In this document: positions 1-11,224 of the stretch, piece after piece
Position numbering within the stretch: the first letter of the stretch is position 1
Layout: each line of letters starts with the position of its first letter
DNA from: Odontocerum albicorne
Taxonomy: Eukaryota > Arthropoda > Insecta > Trichoptera > Odontoceridae
Assembly (NCBI GenBank): GCA_949825065.1
Contig: OX463859.1
Span: forward strand, 13,778,452-13,842,451
DNA: 64,000 bases
Reading direction: 5' to 3'
Translations under genes and position numbers: made by a program
Notes under the pieces: model-generated
Told to the model about the DNA's origin: nothing
The model's input: the letters and a program-made list of their open reading frames with translations, nothing else
Database searches by the model: none

Positions 1-425
1 TTCAAAATCTGGTCCAGCCACGTTTTCCTCGGTCTACCTCTTCCGCGCACACCTTGCACTTCTGAATTGCATACTTGCTAAGTCATTGCTTATTCACATT
101 CATATATCATGCACAATCTTCTGTTATTCATACTTCTTACTTGACCTTCTTTCAAAATCTGGTCCAGCCACGTTTTCCTCGGTCTACCTCTTCCGCGCAC
201 ACCTTGCTCTTCTGAATTGTATACTTGCTAAGTCGTTGCTTATTCATTATTTTTACATTTCCAAACCATCTTAAAGCTCCTTTCTTTATCTGACTTAAAA
301 CTTCCATATTTTCCATGCGTCGTTTCTGGTATTATCACTCCATCTTCTTTCAAAGATTGACCCACCACAATTTTTCCTTAGAGCACGCATATCTACAGTA
401 TCTTATCCAGTAATCTTATCTTTTT
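1..425 (-). pseudogene. Decayed LINE reverse-transcriptase C-terminus with internal 150-bp duplication
   Basis: Minus-strand frames give pieces such as MRALRKNCGG and GRPRKTWLDQ, which fit the C-terminal region of insect non-LTR reverse transcriptases (the 'MRxLRxxCGVxxxDRxRN ... GRPRxTWxDxI' block). The reading frame is broken repeatedly. A segment starting at base 1 recurs almost identically at base 151, a direct duplication with a 150-bp period. The left part is cut by the window edge. Confidence 0.75.
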
Positions 426-481
426 TCTGCGAAGTTCAAGTTTTACTCTCATTTATCAAGGTGGCATCAACACACTATTAT

Positions 482-665
482 GTAATTATAATAATCCTAT
501 TATAATTGTAATTATAATAATCCTATTATAATTGTAATTATAATAATCCTATTATAATTGTAATTATAATAATCCTATTATAATTGTAATTATAATAATC
601 CTATTATAATTGTAATTATAATAATCCTTTTATAATTGTAATTATAATAATCCGATTATAATTGC
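482..665. repeat. 26-bp minisatellite, about 7 copies
   Basis: A 26-bp unit, approximately AATAATCCTATTATAATTG plus TAATTAT, is repeated head to tail about seven times with only single-base differences (for example cctttt and ccgatt variants near the right end). The unit contains the near-palindromes ATTATAAT and TAATTATAAT. It is non-coding. Confidence 0.95.
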
Positions 666-1564
666 AATAATCCAATAATTTCAATAACCTTAGTGGGCTT
701 AATTGATAGTTGAATAAAAGAAAAAAATTAGACAAGACTCTTTTTATTTATTTCTCTTTAATCATGAAACAGTCTGTTTCAATTCAGCACATCTTTAGAT
801 TTTTTACCATCACAATATAAAGATCATGGAAATATTTTCAAAAACTATCGTATTAAAATTTAATTTTTCCCATTTCGTTACGATATTTTTTGAAAATTGA
901 TGTTTTTAATGACACCAACAGATATTTCTGATATTGATACTATAATTTAAATACAGAGACAAAACATTTTAATTTACACAATTTTCATTTATTAAAATTA
1001 CAATTTTTTATATTTATTTACAATTTTATAAATAATTCCATTTTATATTTACAATTTCTTATTCATATTTACGAGTGCGTCTCAGGATACTTAATAAGAT
1101 TGTTATTTCAAAATTTATACTTGTCAAATGTCCTTTTGTAGGCAAATTTTAAAATGTTTTCATTTAAATTACTCTCTCCCTCTCTTTTAAGCCCATTAAA
1201 AATAAAATAAGCTGTTGTGTTTAACATAATTTAAAAAATGCATTTTGTCAGTGCACATAAAATTTAACTAGCTTAGATAAAAAAGTGAGATATTTTCTTT
1301 TTCTTAATCTTTGATTCATAACTTTTTTACATTGTGGATTATCAAGTTTATTATAGAGATCTTTATATAAAGAATTTTATTCACGTATTTCAGGTGTTTA
1401 TTGTAAAAGAAAATTATATTTCCAGAAAAACATTTGACAATATATATATCTTATTTTAGGTTCATTCAAAAACTGGAAAAATAAGTCATGGTAATACTTG
1501 TTTGATTACACTAAATAATCGTTTGACTGAAAATCTGAATAATTTAGTATTAAGTTATATACAC
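666..1564. other. A+T-rich DNA, nothing recognised
   Basis: No open frame of substance, repeat family member or structural RNA was recognised. Short A/T-only runs dominate. Confidence 0.5.
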
Positions 1565-2170
1565 ATATACATACCATCACGCAGTTTTCCTATTAGGTTA
1601 GGCAGAAAGGACAGTCCAAACTTTTATATTCCAACATACTTCGCAATCTTTAAATTTTCTCATAAAACTCGTTATGTTTTCATTACTTTCCTTCTTTCAA
1701 AATTTCGTTAATTTGGTCCAGTTATGCTTTTCTCATTTGTCCTTTACCATGACTACCACTTACACATACGCTTGTATTATAGATTTGTTTGGTCAGTATT
1801 TCGTCACTCGTTCCTTTAACATGTCCAAACTACGTTACACATCAGTTTTTAGCTCAAATTCATATTTAATTATTATCATTCTTATTCTATCATACATCGA
1901 CAAACATACCACCACGCTATTCCTGCTGGAATTGGCAGAGAGGACTGAGACTTTCCTATCTCGACACATATATTTCGCATCTTCCACATCCCTACACCTT
2001 CTCATGTAGCTTCTACGATTTCGCTTACTTCTTAAATTTCCTTTATTCAAAAAATCATTCACTTGATCCAACCATTATTTCTGTTATACATACATCGATA
2101 TGACACATGTTCTTCTTAATACACGCATTTTCACTGCATTTACTTGGTTCCTTTCATTTAAGTAGTACAG
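1565..2170 (-). pseudogene. LINE reverse-transcriptase C-terminus and 3' end remnants
   Basis: On the minus strand 1835-2071 reads through with MRRCRDVEDAKYMCRDRKVS, followed by SANSSRNS. This is a decayed form of the 'MxxAKxVCxDRxxWRxxxSAYPxGxxA' end seen in many insect LINEs. Upstream, 2071-2170 gives NAVKMRVLRRTC. A second copy of the same 3' end sits at 1565-1740, with the complement of the characteristic cctaacctaataggaaaac segment. These are two overlapping or tandem inactive fragments. Confidence 0.72.
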
Positions 2171-3062
2171 TATAAGTTTTCCTTCAGTGATTGAATCAAC
2201 CTTAAAATAACAAAGTGCTAACAAAGGCTTAATATTTTACAGAAAAATCAATACTGATTTGATATTACTAATAATAATGTAATTTGATTTTTTGAAGACT
2301 GATCAATATTTATATAACTGGTAAATATTGACGACATTAATTTAGTAGGTACAAGGAAGATTTATGTGTTGAATAAGATTTTGAGTTAAAACATAAAGCA
2401 ATTAAAAAAAAATAACAAAATTCATAAATTTTCTCCTCTCCAAAGTGGAACTAAATATTTTCAATAAAAACATCAGTTTTTCAGTAAACATTTTCCAAAA
2501 TTCTTATTGTTATCCATATTTATAAAGTTATCAGGATAAAGAAACTATATTATATTGATGACATGTTTGAATTAATTTCTCTATTTTCATTGCATTAAGT
2601 ACAGTGTGATGAATTTATTCAGTTCATTGCAAGAAAGTCCGACCTTAACAATAACATACATACTGAATCTTAACTTCTTTTATTGGGGAAATTAGTATTT
2701 AGAGTTTAATTTATAAAATTTTGCTGTGGCTTCCTTAATTTGATTTTAATACATTACTTTAAATTTTATACTGCATAACGTCTGATTCTGAATATGAATG
2801 TTGAGATGTTTGGGCTAGAGATTAGTTTTTAGTATATAGGCCGGACTATGAATTCGGAACAAGGTTTGAGAAATTGAAGGTATGTGTGTGTGTGTACCTC
2901 TAGTTGTTGAAACACTATTCATATTTTCCTCTTTACTAACAAAAACAGAGTATTTTTTCAAAAACAGTTATTTCTTTAACATAAATGTTTTGTATATTTA
3001 AATACGATTAAAATGTATTGGAATATGGCACGGTGAATATATGAAAAAATAAACCACATATT
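2171..3062. other. A+T-rich DNA with a short TG run
   Basis: Apart from a (TG)n microsatellite at about 2882-2895, no gene or repeat family was recognised. Confidence 0.5.
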
Positions 3063-3170
3063 CATGATATAGAATCGTATTATATTGTATACAGTAAAAC
3101 CTGGCGGGTGTATTGCAATGTGGCAATCTCTTCCAACCAGCCACATAGAGTTTTCATAGTAAAAAATCAT
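3063..3170 (-). mobile_element. SINE family A, 3' tail only
   Basis: The minus strand carries the SINE tail: GGTTGGAAGAGATTGCC, then AATA..CCCGCCAGGTTT, then TGTATACAATATAATACGA. The tRNA-related head is missing, so this is a 5'-truncated copy. Confidence 0.75.
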
Positions 3171-3717
3171 CTTATCCAGGAATGATTTTAGAAATTTATT
3201 TATACGAAAAAATTTATAGGATTTTGCAAAAAAAGCATTATTAATTTTAAAAATATAATGTTTCGAAATTACTGCAATGTCATTTTTGTTGATAAAATGT
3301 ACCTACCTATCTTATTAAAAATTTATCACTGGGAATTAAAGTACAAGTGGCATTATATTTATACATTTAACTTTAACTATTATAAGTACACAGATACTAA
3401 GTAGTTAGTTTTTTACAGTTTGATATTTAATGATATTTACAATTCCTAATATTATTTGGCACTGTCTTAAATACTAAAAGTTCATATTATGTAACTTTAT
3501 TCACAGCTTACAAATTCTCTCAAAAGTTAAATAAAAATAAAATTACATAGATAAGTGAGTTACTGAATTATATATTGAGCTGATATTTTTTAATGATTTA
3601 AGTAGGGAATAATATTTTATTTATTTTTCTAAAGTATGTGAGAAGTAACTCAGATTTAGGTGATAACGGTAAAATTGTTGTCAGTTAATGTAGGCCTATT
3701 TTATTTTCTTTCAGTAT
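3171..3717. other. A+T-rich DNA, nothing recognised
   Basis: No coding frame, repeat family member or RNA was recognised between the two SINE copies. Confidence 0.5.
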
Positions 3718-3937
3718 TGTATTGCGTTATACTCGTATTTTCGTTGCATACAGTATTGCCTGACAGACTTTTTACCAAGCGGCAACCGCTTTCAGCCTAC
3801 CAGAAAAATGTTAAAGAGATTTTAAGTGAAAACTAGACTTAAATGCTTTTTGAAAAATGGTTACCAAGGGATATGAACTCGTAACCTCTGGCTTGAAAGA
3901 CAGGCGTCTTACCAACTACTCTACGTAAGTCGTAGAT
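3718..3937 (-). mobile_element. SINE family A, near full length
   Basis: The minus strand holds the whole order of the family: tRNA-related head (A box near TAGTTGGTAAGACG, B box near GTTACGAGTTC), an oligo-A region, the CTTAA..CTTTAACAT body, the GGTAGGCTG..GCGGTTGCC tail region and TGTAT..AAAGTATAACGC at the end. It is diverged from the consensus. Confidence 0.85.
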
Positions 3938-5222
3938 AGTTTGGAGATTTTAGCTAAGAAAACTTATTAGACCTTATATGAAGTCGAGGAAAATTTATAA
4001 AGTTAAGTGATATAATTTTACTTTGCGCTTCAAAGCATCTGATCTATGAGTATGTCACTGAATAAAATGATAATTAATAAAAATAACAAATTATTTGATT
4101 TAAGCTTTAACCTTCTTCACTTTACTTCGACTTCAATTGAATTGGATAAGAATTGAATACATCGATGATAATTATTTTATATATTTTATTTGTGAACTAA
4201 AACATTTTGTAGATACAATGTTCTCATGAACAAAATATATATTTCTGTTATACTCGTAATTTTAAAATGTTACAAATATATGTTACTGTGAGAGTTAATT
4301 TTGGTCATAAACCAAAAAAAAATCGAGTTAATTTTTTGTCAGTAGTTTTTTGTCTCATAAAAATTACTTACCTACTGCTCATTAAGGAAGAATACTTAAT
4401 AGTTAAACTTTGAGAAGTATAAGTTATAAAACAAATTTTTTTTTCATTAACTGTAATTAAATATGCAACTGGCTACACACAACACTTTGCATTGCATCGT
4501 CTTCAAATATTATTTTCGTTCAAATTGCGTTCATTTTGAGTAATTATAGTTAATTTTCTTCATAAAATATTCATCACTCAATTTATTGCCACTATTTTGT
4601 CACCCATTTAGATAATTATTTTTCTTTTTTTGAAAAAAAAATCGTTGGTTCAGTTCCTTTTTGTAAAGCGTGTGTTGAAAATTGAGTGAATATTAAATAT
4701 TATATATTTCTTATTTTCAAAGAAATGTGATAAATTTCATTTTCGAAATACAGTTCGTAATACAATGTTTAACAATTACATATACTTGTTCATGCATTTT
4801 GTATTATTTTTTTAATCTGTCAGATAAAATAAGGAACAATTTGTAAAATTAAAGACTAAATCTCTGTCATACGAGATGCACAAAATATTTACAACGAATG
4901 TTTAATTCAATAAAATAAATAATATTTTTCCACGAGCTTTACTTAAATACTATACAAATACATTAACATTTAATGTTTTAAACATTCAAAAACGAATGTT
5001 TCTAAACATCAAATTTTCCAAATATACCAAAGTGTCAATTATCATAACATCCACCTTTTTTTTTTTTTTATCAATTTTGGCTTCTTTCTCAGTTATCAAC
5101 CGAAATAATAGAAAATACTATTTGAAAATAGATTGCAAATAAGTAAAAGAAAGAAAAATGTTTTCTTTTTTATGTAAAATATTCTATCATGTAAGAAAAT
5201 TTGTAGAACTTGTGCAATATAC
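3938..5222. other. A+T-rich DNA, nothing recognised
   Basis: There is a T10+ run near 5058 and many A/T tracts. No ORF of note, SINE, LINE or DNA-transposon terminus was recognised. Confidence 0.45.
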
Positions 5223-5432
5223 ATATTGTATTATTTTACACTTTCGTTGTATACAGTACAACCTGAAGGATTTGTTGCTATATGGAATTTTTTCTAACTA
5301 GCCAGAAAGACTTTAAAGAAGCATTAAGTGTACTGGAAATTTTTATTAAAAAAATCTGGGTACCAATGGAATTCGAACCTGCAAATTGGAAGACAGGTGT
5401 CTTACCAACCGTACTTTGCATGCCATTTAAAA
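5223..5432 (-). mobile_element. SINE family A copy
   Basis: The minus-strand copy has a recognisable head (complement of tcttaccaacc; B box GTTCGAATTCC), body and tail ending TGTATACAACGAAAGTG, then AATACAAT. It lies about 280 bp beyond the candidate ems poly(A) signal. Confidence 0.85.
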
Positions 5433-5709
5433 AGTTTCAACATTTTTGTATTTAATCCATCCCCATACTAGTATGATTTGTATCAACGCTCTTATAAAAG
5501 TCTCAACGTAATATGATCTATTTCATCAAAACATTTTTTTAGAATAAGCAGATTTTAAATAAAAATATTTTTAAAAAAGTTAATGAAAACATTTTTTTTC
5601 ATTTTGATTAAATAATCAAAATTAAGACTTCTAATTTATACTGATTGATGATAAATTTTAGGTTTTCTAAAAGAAACAAAACATTGAAAATATAACAGGA
5701 TTTGAATGT

Positions 5710-5872
5710 TTTATTTTGATATTTCGAATGAATAATTGACCACCAATCATGGAACATCATCATCAACGCTCATCATCAAGCAAACGATGAGTCCATGGGT
5801 TCTTTACAAGTGTGCCATTGAAGCTCACCATAAATAATTCTCTTTAATATATATACAAAATCAGCCAATGTC
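5710..5872 (-). promoter_or_regulatory. Candidate ems 3' UTR and poly(A) signal
   Basis: On the minus strand an AATAAA hexamer (complement of tttatt at 5710-5715) lies about 160 nt past the stop codon. The intervening DNA holds no recognised repeat and could be a short 3' UTR. In A+T-rich DNA this hexamer is common by chance, so the true cleavage site may be elsewhere. Confidence 0.3.
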
Positions 5873-6103
5873 TCATCCTTCGTTTTCACTTTCTGTTAGA
5901 CACTCATCGTCCATTTCCATGTCTATTAATTCTTCTTCTTCTTCGTCGTATCCTGAACCGTCGTATCTTTGAGCTTGGTCATCGTCCGTACTGGACTTGG
6001 CCCCGGAACCCCCTTTCGACTGTCCAGACTGTGATGATTTGGCTTCCTCTTCTTGTTGCATTCTTTTGTGCTTCGTCCGTCTGTTTTGGAACCAGACTTT
6101 AAC
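5873..6103 (-). CDS. ems: ems/Emx homeobox gene, terminal coding exon: recognition helix, acidic C-terminus, stop
   Basis: The terminal exon reads VKVWFQNRRTKHKRMQQEEE, then a Ser/Gln/Gly-rich linker, an acidic run (DEEEEELIDMEMDDECLTES) and a TGA stop; 76 residues in all. It supplies homeodomain residues 45-60, including the DNA-contacting W48, F49, Q50, N51 and R53. It begins after a good minus-strand acceptor, a pyrimidine tract ending CTCAG at 6104-6105. The split before VKVWF is a recurrent homeobox intron position. The RTKHKRMQQE extension and the ELIDMEMD motif near the C-terminus match what I recall of Drosophila Ems, favouring ems over E5. An internal ATG at 6059-6061 opens a 62-codon frame, but splicing to 36805 explains the longer product better. 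Confidence 0.96.
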   Translation of the reverse strand, partial: VKVWFQNRRTKHKRMQQEEEAKSSQSGQSKGGSGAKSSTDDDQAQRYDGSGYDEEEEELIDMEMDDECLTESENEG

Positions 6104-6214
6104 CTGAGAAAAAAAGAAAATTTACATTAGATTATTTGATTTTCATATTTTTAGACAATATAAGAGATATTTACTTTGATAGGTATAGAATACTTAACGC
6201 TGATTTTAACTTCC

Positions 6215-6525
6215 GGGATAAATTTCAGTACATATAAAAAGGATGAAATTCAGTACATGAAAAAGATGGACGAAATTCAGTACACATAAAATATGATGTA
6301 ATTCATTTTTACATAAAAGTGGGTGAAATTCAGTACATATAAAAAAATAATAAAATTCAGTGCATATAAAAAGTGCAAAATTCAGTACATATAAAAAGTG
6401 CAAAATTCAGTACATATAAAAAAGGATGAAATTCAATACATACAAAAAAGGATCAAAACTCAGTACATATAAAAAAAGAGATGAAATTCAGTACACGTAA
6501 AGGGTGAAATTTTGTGCATACAAAA
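6215..6525. repeat. Minisatellite (about 24-28 bp unit) beside the ems splice acceptor
   Basis: About eleven imperfect copies of a unit close to GAAATTCAGTACATATAAAA with variable A/G-rich spacers run from 6215 to 6525. The array begins about 110 bp inside the intron from the ems acceptor. It generates the spurious minus-strand frame at 6206-6403 (repeats of VLNFxLFICTEF). Confidence 0.9.
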
Positions 6526-7299
6526 AGATCCTCCAATTACAACGAATACTCATTTTACACTTGATATACGAGTAAGTCATAAAAAATTGAATTTAAAGTC
6601 ATACATGTACATTTTAAACATACTTGAAAATCGATACCTCTTAATATGAAAAATCGTACCGTGTTTAAATTACGAATCGCCCTTTATACTGTCGAGTACC
6701 TACAATGTGCAAATAATGTAACAAATTAAACGCATATTTCTTAACACATTGACCATTCTGTAGTGCATGGTGCTTGCATTCCTGTGCCACCATTTTGAAT
6801 TTTCTCACACAGTGAAAGGAGCTTAGTGTCATAAAGAGAAATAATGTGTTATATGTAACAGGGCTTATGCAAAATGAAAAATACGTATTCAATGATGCTC
6901 TTGAGTTATTTTTAATATAAAAATGACTCACATAAAAACCAGAAATAAAAAAAAAACATACAACTTGGTAACCAACATTTTAATTGTTTCTGAGATATTT
7001 CAATTTAAAAGTTGAAACTTCTAATATACTAAGAAGGAAGAAAATATTCAGGCGTTAACAATTTAGAGCGTGTATTAACAAATAGACTACGTCACCCATG
7101 CCCATTGCATCGATGCATGGTCAGGCTCAGAATCGATTTTTGTAGTGATCATGTATTTTCCTCGAAGATATTATGTTTCATAAGAAGTTTTGGGCTGTTT
7201 TGAAAAAGTTGGTTTCACTTTTATTTCCGCAGTATCGACATATTTTCGTACTATTTAGACATTTTAATAGTTTATAATTTTAAGTTTTCATCACTATTT
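6526..7299. other. Intronic DNA, nothing recognised
   Basis: The frame at 6665-6931 (minus) has no recognised homology. A modestly GC-richer stretch at 7080-7150 (catgcccattgcatcgatgc) is not assigned. Confidence 0.4.
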
Positions 7300-7660
7300 A
7301 TTTTATTTATTTATATAAGTACCATATATGACAAGAAATTTTATATAGTTTATGTAAAAACAACAGGTAATTTAATGTGAACACATTGGGTCTGTTGCCA
7401 TTAATTTGTCGTATCCACAGTAAACTAGGATTTTGCCTGTATCTTACTGAGGATATATAATATGGCAAAATAAATAGACATTTCTTTCCGATTGTGGATT
7501 ATCCACTACCCCGTTGCACACTCCCATCAACTCGATAAACAGTGACACTCAATTACATACGTGTATGTACTCGTACATATCACGCAAATCAAACCCCTCA
7601 CACTTCATCACTCCAGACAGACCAAAAAGTTCATCCCATAACTATAAATGTGAAAGTAGT
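7300..7660 (+). repeat. Dispersed repeat family C (copy 1)
   Basis: This aligns by eye over about 350 bp with 16935-17275, sharing ACAACAGGTAATTTAAT, AGTAAACTAGG.TTTTGCCTG, TCTTTCCGAT, AACAGTGACACTCAAT and ACTTCATCACTCCAGACAG in the same order. A shorter copy is at 37355-37530. No coding capacity or termini are recognised, so it is a non-autonomous dispersed repeat of unknown class. Orientation is arbitrary. Confidence 0.85.
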
Positions 7661-7682
7661 TCTTTGTACGTTTCATTTTACT

Positions 7683-7857
7683 GTATTGCACTTCCCTTCT
7701 ATACATAATAGTCTGGCGCGCCGGCAATCTCTTCCAACAAATCAGAAAGATGTTAAGAGATTTAAGTGAAAACCATACTAGAACCTTTTTTGTTTCAGAA
7801 AAATCCGGGTTTTAACGATAATCGAAACCGCAACCTCCGGGTTGAAAGAAAAGCGTA
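7683..7857 (-). mobile_element. SINE family A copy abutting repeat C
   Basis: The minus-strand SINE contains the tail (ctcttccaacaaatcagaaag complement), the CACTTAAATC body and a head with a CGGAGGTTGCGGTTTCGATT B-box region. Its A box is lost. Confidence 0.82.
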
Positions 7858-9038
7858 TAATTGTTTATTTAAAAAAATATATAGTTTTTTATGAAATAAA
7901 GATTTTAAATTAATATTCTTATTTGATAAATGTAATATGTATACCTAGTATTATTTCAAATATCGATAATGATTGAACTTCAAGAACATTTTTTTTTTCA
8001 AAGTCAATTTATACAAATATTATAGTGATAATAAAACATTAAATTAGAACTAATATAAAAATAAGGGTTTCGATATTTTTATTCTTGTTAGTATTAATAT
8101 ACAGCAAACTTTTATATTCTATTTATTGTGTATGTAACTAATCCTGAATCAGATAGGATTAAACGTTTTCTGGGAGAAAAAAACTTGATCGTATTTTGAT
8201 TGGCTGAAAAATTATGTTGCCACCCCTATCGTAAGTCCCGTCCTTTATAAAGTTGTTTGTACAACCGGGCAATGCAATTCATCACATGTTAAATTGCACG
8301 TGAAATTCATACACTGCCAAAGTTTTTATTATATCGAGAATATCGAGTGAATATGCGCAAGTCGGCTGTGTATGTGCATATGTTCCGAGCGTTTTACGCA
8401 CTATTGGTCACAAATATGGACATATATTAGATGCAAAACAAATCCAATCCACAAAGTAAATTTATCAGATTGTTTTGAATAACGAATGAAAATATTTTAT
8501 TCATACAAATGCAAAAATATTCGGCTGGTAAAATGTAAATTTTAGAGTGCAATTAGGTATTTTTAAAAGCAGTTAATGTGCATACTCTTACAAGTTGATC
8601 TTACATTTATTTAAATATCTCATATTGGTAAGAATTAGGGTTGGATGTCTTATACATAAAGGTGCCCATATATAATGTATTTTTATTCGTTCAGAACACG
8701 ACGGGGATTTGGTTTAAATCATTAATCTTTTAAATGGTTTTTGGCCACTTTTATAATATTGTTGTGTTACTTTCTTAGTTTATATAGAGCCTTTATTATG
8801 GAGGAATATAAAGGGTAACATTGTTTTAATATTCAAAGAACACAGATTCTTTTATAACGAAGTTTTTATGGTTTCTCAATTCGCATGGCAACCTTTGAAA
8901 TATCTGATTTGACGTTGTAGACATATTGAAGAGCGCAGCCGGGAGATAACAATGTTTTCGACTCCATTTATAGTGTCTTGGGGTTGACAACCAATGGAGT
9001 AGTCATGCCACTCGCAGTTCGTCATGTGTTTTTTTTAT
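7858..9038. other. Intronic DNA, nothing recognised
   Basis: The part at 8140-8420 is slightly GC-richer and may be single copy. No gene, RNA or repeat family was recognised. Confidence 0.4.
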
Positions 9039-9113
9039 TATTCATACCATCGGAAATCGAACCTTAAACTGTCGGGTGGAAGTCCAGCGTCTTACCAATT
9101 AGCTACAGAGACC
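9039..9113 (-). mobile_element. SINE family A, tRNA-related head only
   Basis: The minus strand shows CTCTGTAGCTAATTGGTAAGA (A box) and GGTTCGATTTCC (B box) of the SINE head, with no body or tail. Confidence 0.7.
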
Positions 9114-9478
9114 GTTTTTATTAATTGATTGATGTGAAACTTTAAGCGAGTTACTACAATAGATTAGATATGTACAAGAGAGAAAAAAATTGGATTTTTT
9201 TGTAAATTCTTACACAATACAAAGTGTGGAACATTAAATTAAAATTTAAACCTAGCTTTATAACGAAATATTCTTGGTCTGGTAATAAATGAGGAAGGTG
9301 ATACACAATAAAAACCCTTCCAATTATAAAATAAAGAATTGCAATCGAAGTCTATGTGAAATACTAATTGGTGAAGAAATTAGGTATCATTTATATTCGC
9401 GTATTTTTCTTGTTTGTATTATTTTTTTGTAATCTTTTGTAAAGTAAAAGCCAAAATAGAGTTCACTATTTACACAAC

Positions 9479-9810
9479 ACTGCCTCTGTAGCCTAGTTGA
9501 AAAAACGCATGCCTTCCAGCTCGGAGATTGCGAGTTCGATTCCTGTTAGCACCATGATTTTAAAAAACGTTCTAGTCTGTCATTAAAGATCCGTTTAACA
9601 CATTTTTGATTGTTGGAAAATATTGTCACATGGCAAACAACTTGTCAAGTTGTACTGTATACAACGAAAGTGTAATAAAATACTATAACGAATTTCATCA
9701 AAATCCGTTAAACACATTTTTGATTGTTGGAAAATATTGTCACATTGCAATAAACTTGTCAATTTGTACTGTGTACAACGAAAGTGTAATAAAATACTAT
9801 AACGAATTTC
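9479..9810 (+). mobile_element. SINE family A with tandemly duplicated tail
   Basis: The head (CTCTGTAGCCTAGTTG, GCGAGTTCGATTCC) and body are followed by the 3' part from about ATCCGTTTAACACATTTTTG through TGTATACAACGAAAGTGTAA. This part then repeats in direct orientation with a period near 114 bp. The second copy has TGTGTACAACG instead of TGTATACAACG. The two tail units give the spurious repeated frames on both strands. Confidence 0.88.
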
Positions 9811-9994
9811 ATAAAATAAGAGAAAATGACCAAACAATATAAATCTATATATTAAATTTATTTAATACAGTAAAATACATTCCTCACATAAAAGGTAATT
9901 CTTCTGTCTCTTTAAATGATTGATTTATATTTCATACAAAAGGAAACGAAATTTATTATTCTAGTTAATACTTGATTGTTCAAAATCACTTCAG

Positions 9995-10370
9995 TGATGG
10001 AGAACTCTCCCCTCGAGTATTATAATAATATGCGTGCAATTTATCTTAAAAAGGGGAGAGTCACTTTATTTGAACTGCTGTTGATCTCAAGTAAAAAAAA
10101 ACTGGATTAGGCCGTCCCTTAGTTTAAAAAAAACATATCTGTCTCTTTTTCTTACGCGTTTGTTTGCTGGTGAAATAAACGAGATGCAACCATGTTTTGT
10201 AACTTAAGGTGTACCAAAATTTAACAACGGCTATCATCCCCTATTAAATCGTCACCCAACCCCTACTTCGTGTTCCATTTCTCCCCTCTTTTCTACCCCT
10301 GGAATAAATTCGATCCAATGATGTGTATCCGTAACAATAACATCCATTTCCTAAATCTACAACCAGGGGT
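9995..10370. promoter_or_regulatory. Candidate intronic enhancer island 1
   Basis: This stretch resembles no repeat here and is GC-richer than its surroundings. It has inverted arms ACTCTCCCC (10006-10014) and GGGGAGAGT (near 10053) and a homopyrimidine segment CCATTTCTCCCCTCTTTTCT. This is a regulatory guess based on uniqueness and composition only. Confidence 0.25.
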
Positions 10371-10572
10371 CGTCAACGACAGGATGCAATAATAATTGGA
10401 GGAAGTAAAAAATAAGATTCACAGTTTTAAACCTTAAAATTATTAATTGCTTAAAGCTTTTCGGCGTTCAACAGCTTCATTGTTGAAAATATTATATTCA
10501 AAAGAGTTGTATTATATTTCCATTTCCAGAAATGACATTGGAGGCGGATACTGTTAATTCAATTAACTTTAA

Positions 10573-10793
10573 GGCACGACCTTCGCAGCTTAGATTGTAA
10601 GATGCTTGTCTTCTAGCCCGGGGATAGCGGGTTTGATTCCTGTTGGAACCCAGATAAAAAATAATTAAAAAGGATTTCAGTCTGGTTTTCACTTAAGGCT
10701 TTCGTAAAATCTTACTGGTTGATTGGAAGAAATTGCCACATGTAAATAAACCCGCAGTGTTGTACTGTAAACAACAAAAGTATAATACAATAC
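10573..10793 (+). mobile_element. SINE family A, near full length
   Basis: All modules are present: GATTGTAAGATGCTTGTCTT head, GCGGGTTTGATTCC B box, TGGAACCCAGA junction, oligo-A, TCAGTCTGGTTTTCACTTAA body, GGTTGATTGGAAGAAATTGC tail and TACAATACC end. Confidence 0.9.
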
Positions 10794-10904
10794 CACGCAC
10801 ACTATTCTCTTTATTATTCAAGAGCCAACGATTACCGAAATATTTTCGTCAACATGCAGGAAAAGAGTTGTAAGATACTTTGATCACTATGCTAGAAAGA
10901 ACAT

Positions 10905-11087
10905 TTAAAGTCTAGAAAAGCTGATGACCGGTAAGGGTAAAAGAGGAAAAGAAATGTATCCTATAACATTGACGGGTCGAATAGATTAACATGATTCTCT
11001 TTCAGTGTTACATTTAGCATGCCCCAGGACCGGGAAGAAACAAACGGTGCACCAGGTTTCAAATATGGCAGAACACTTCATGGTATT
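10905..11087 (+). pseudogene. RTE/Jockey-like LINE reverse-transcriptase C-terminal shard
   Basis: Frames give KRGKEMYPITLTGRID and, in another frame, the broken equivalent of DREEWRQxVHQV (gaccgggaag.. caccaggtttc). The nucleotide sequence aligns with 18990-19130, where the same block reads DREEWRQVVHQVPD. It is heavily decayed. Confidence 0.65.
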
Positions 11088-11158
11088 TCGCTGTATCAAC
11101 CTGGTGAGGTTATTGCCATATGACAAATTCTTCGAAGTCTAACACATTACAAGACTCA
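11088..11158 (-). mobile_element. SINE tail fragment
   Basis: The complement contains AATTTGTC.ATATGGCAATAACCTCACCAGGTT, the conserved SINE 3' tail, adjoining the LINE shard. Confidence 0.6.
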
Positions 11159-11224
11159 TATCGTTGTGCAAGTTACTGACTATATCATTTCAGATTTTTA
11201 TTCGGTATGATCCCCTGCAACATA

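Noticed and set aside
2882..2895. (TG)n run as a regulatory element
   Set aside because: Too short and isolated to be more than a simple repeat.
5873..6061. Independent small protein starting at the ATG at 6061
   Set aside because: The ATG is an internal Met (KRMQQEE) of the ems exon; upstream in-frame codons complete a homeodomain and a splice acceptor precedes them.
6206..6403. Minus-strand ORF with VLNFxLFICTEF repeats
   Set aside because: It is the translation of a non-coding minisatellite inside the ems intron.
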